In this document: piece after piece, positions 63,630-64,000 of the stretch
Numbering within the stretch: position 1 is the first letter of the stretch
Layout: each line of letters opens with the position of its first letter
NCBI RefSeq assembly: GCF_052857255.1
Contig: NC_135505.1
Coordinates: 52,179,507 to 52,243,506, forward strand
Origin: Amblyomma americanum
Lineage: Eukaryota > Arthropoda > Arachnida > Ixodida > Ixodidae
DNA: 64,000 nucleotides
Reading direction: 5' to 3'
Made by a program: the position numbers and the translations under genes
Notes under the pieces: generated by a model
What the model saw: only the letters and a program-made list of their open reading frames with translations
What the model was told of the DNA's origin: nothing
Databases searched by the model: none

Positions 63630-64000
63630 CCGCCAGCGCATTCATTTCATCCTCCACATAGCCCGCGGTGTATTAAGCTCTAAAGCGTAACCTACCTGCT
63701 ATGTTGAACCAACGCCTTTTTTTTCTGTACCTCCGACACGTTACCTCACACCCATTTTTCATGGAGCCGTTTTCTGATCCCATCACCAGTGGCCGCAGCA
63801 AACTGGATAGGTGCCTGCGGTGGCAGCTACTTCTTGGCACGAGAAAAAAAAACTGAATAGAAGTACAACACTCTCACTGTCGTGCTAAACTTTGTCTTCT
63901 TTCATATTTTACTGATTGAGCATTAGAGTGCACTGCCGAGTATCCTATATATGCTTTAGTCGGATACAGCTCAAGAACGAAGCTGCAGACGCCCCTCGAA
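63630..64000. other. Non-coding, nothing recognised
   Basis: No frame or repeat of note up to the window end. Confidence 0.5.

Overview
The window looks like repeat-dense, gene-free nuclear DNA from an ixodid tick (hard tick) or a close chelicerate. Support: several copies of a tRNA-derived SINE of the tick Ruka type; a mix of CR1/L2-like, I-clade, Penelope-like, Ty3/gypsy and mariner elements; and very long tetranucleotide arrays. I found no convincing host protein gene, no rRNA and no free-standing tRNA gene. Almost every long open frame is either a decayed transposon gene or an artefact of simple repeats. The species cannot be named from the sequence alone.

Layout. 1-5.3 kb: AT-rich, empty apart from a (TA)n tract. 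5.3-8.3 kb: a SINE, then a badly decayed plus-strand CR1-like element. 11.2-12.95 kb: a large CTGG/CCAG array that flips strand in the middle. 13-18.8 kb: mostly featureless. 18.8-23.2 kb: a minus-strand I-clade LINE with gag-like ORF1, endonuclease and RT, but no RNase H. 26.15-28.5 kb: a minus-strand Penelope-like element. 28.5-33.3 kb: a minus-strand CR1/L2-like LINE whose ORF1 begins with a textbook 2A 'StopGo' peptide and whose endonuclease is split by a SINE. 34.0-42.0 kb: a head-to-head pair of Penelope fragments. One arm is split by a full-length Ty3/gypsy element (34370-41030) with both LTRs, a 5-bp target duplication and the unusual pol order protease-integrase-RT-RNase H. 43.1-51.7 kb: a mariner remnant cut by a Penelope GIY-YIG fragment, then a second Ty3/gypsy element. 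That second element is interrupted by a 4.4-kb LINE in gag and by an 0.8-kb insert with tandem CRE-like sites in RT. 54-64 kb: SINE pieces, a possible solo LTR, a LINE 3' end, a near-perfect 243-bp inverted repeat and a composite minisatellite with a 0.5-kb (ACAG)n tract.

How the parts relate. The insertions give a relative timetable. The Penelope inverted pair is older than the gypsy element inserted into it, and a SINE later landed in that gypsy's gag. The 2A LINE is older than the SINE in its endonuclease. The second gypsy element is older than the LINE in its gag. Nearly all coding units carry stops and frameshifts. The best-preserved frames are the I-clade RT segment (19227-20288), the 2A-bearing ORF1 (31630-32658) and the gypsy integrase core (37537-38097). 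All calls were made by reading the sequence; no database search was run.
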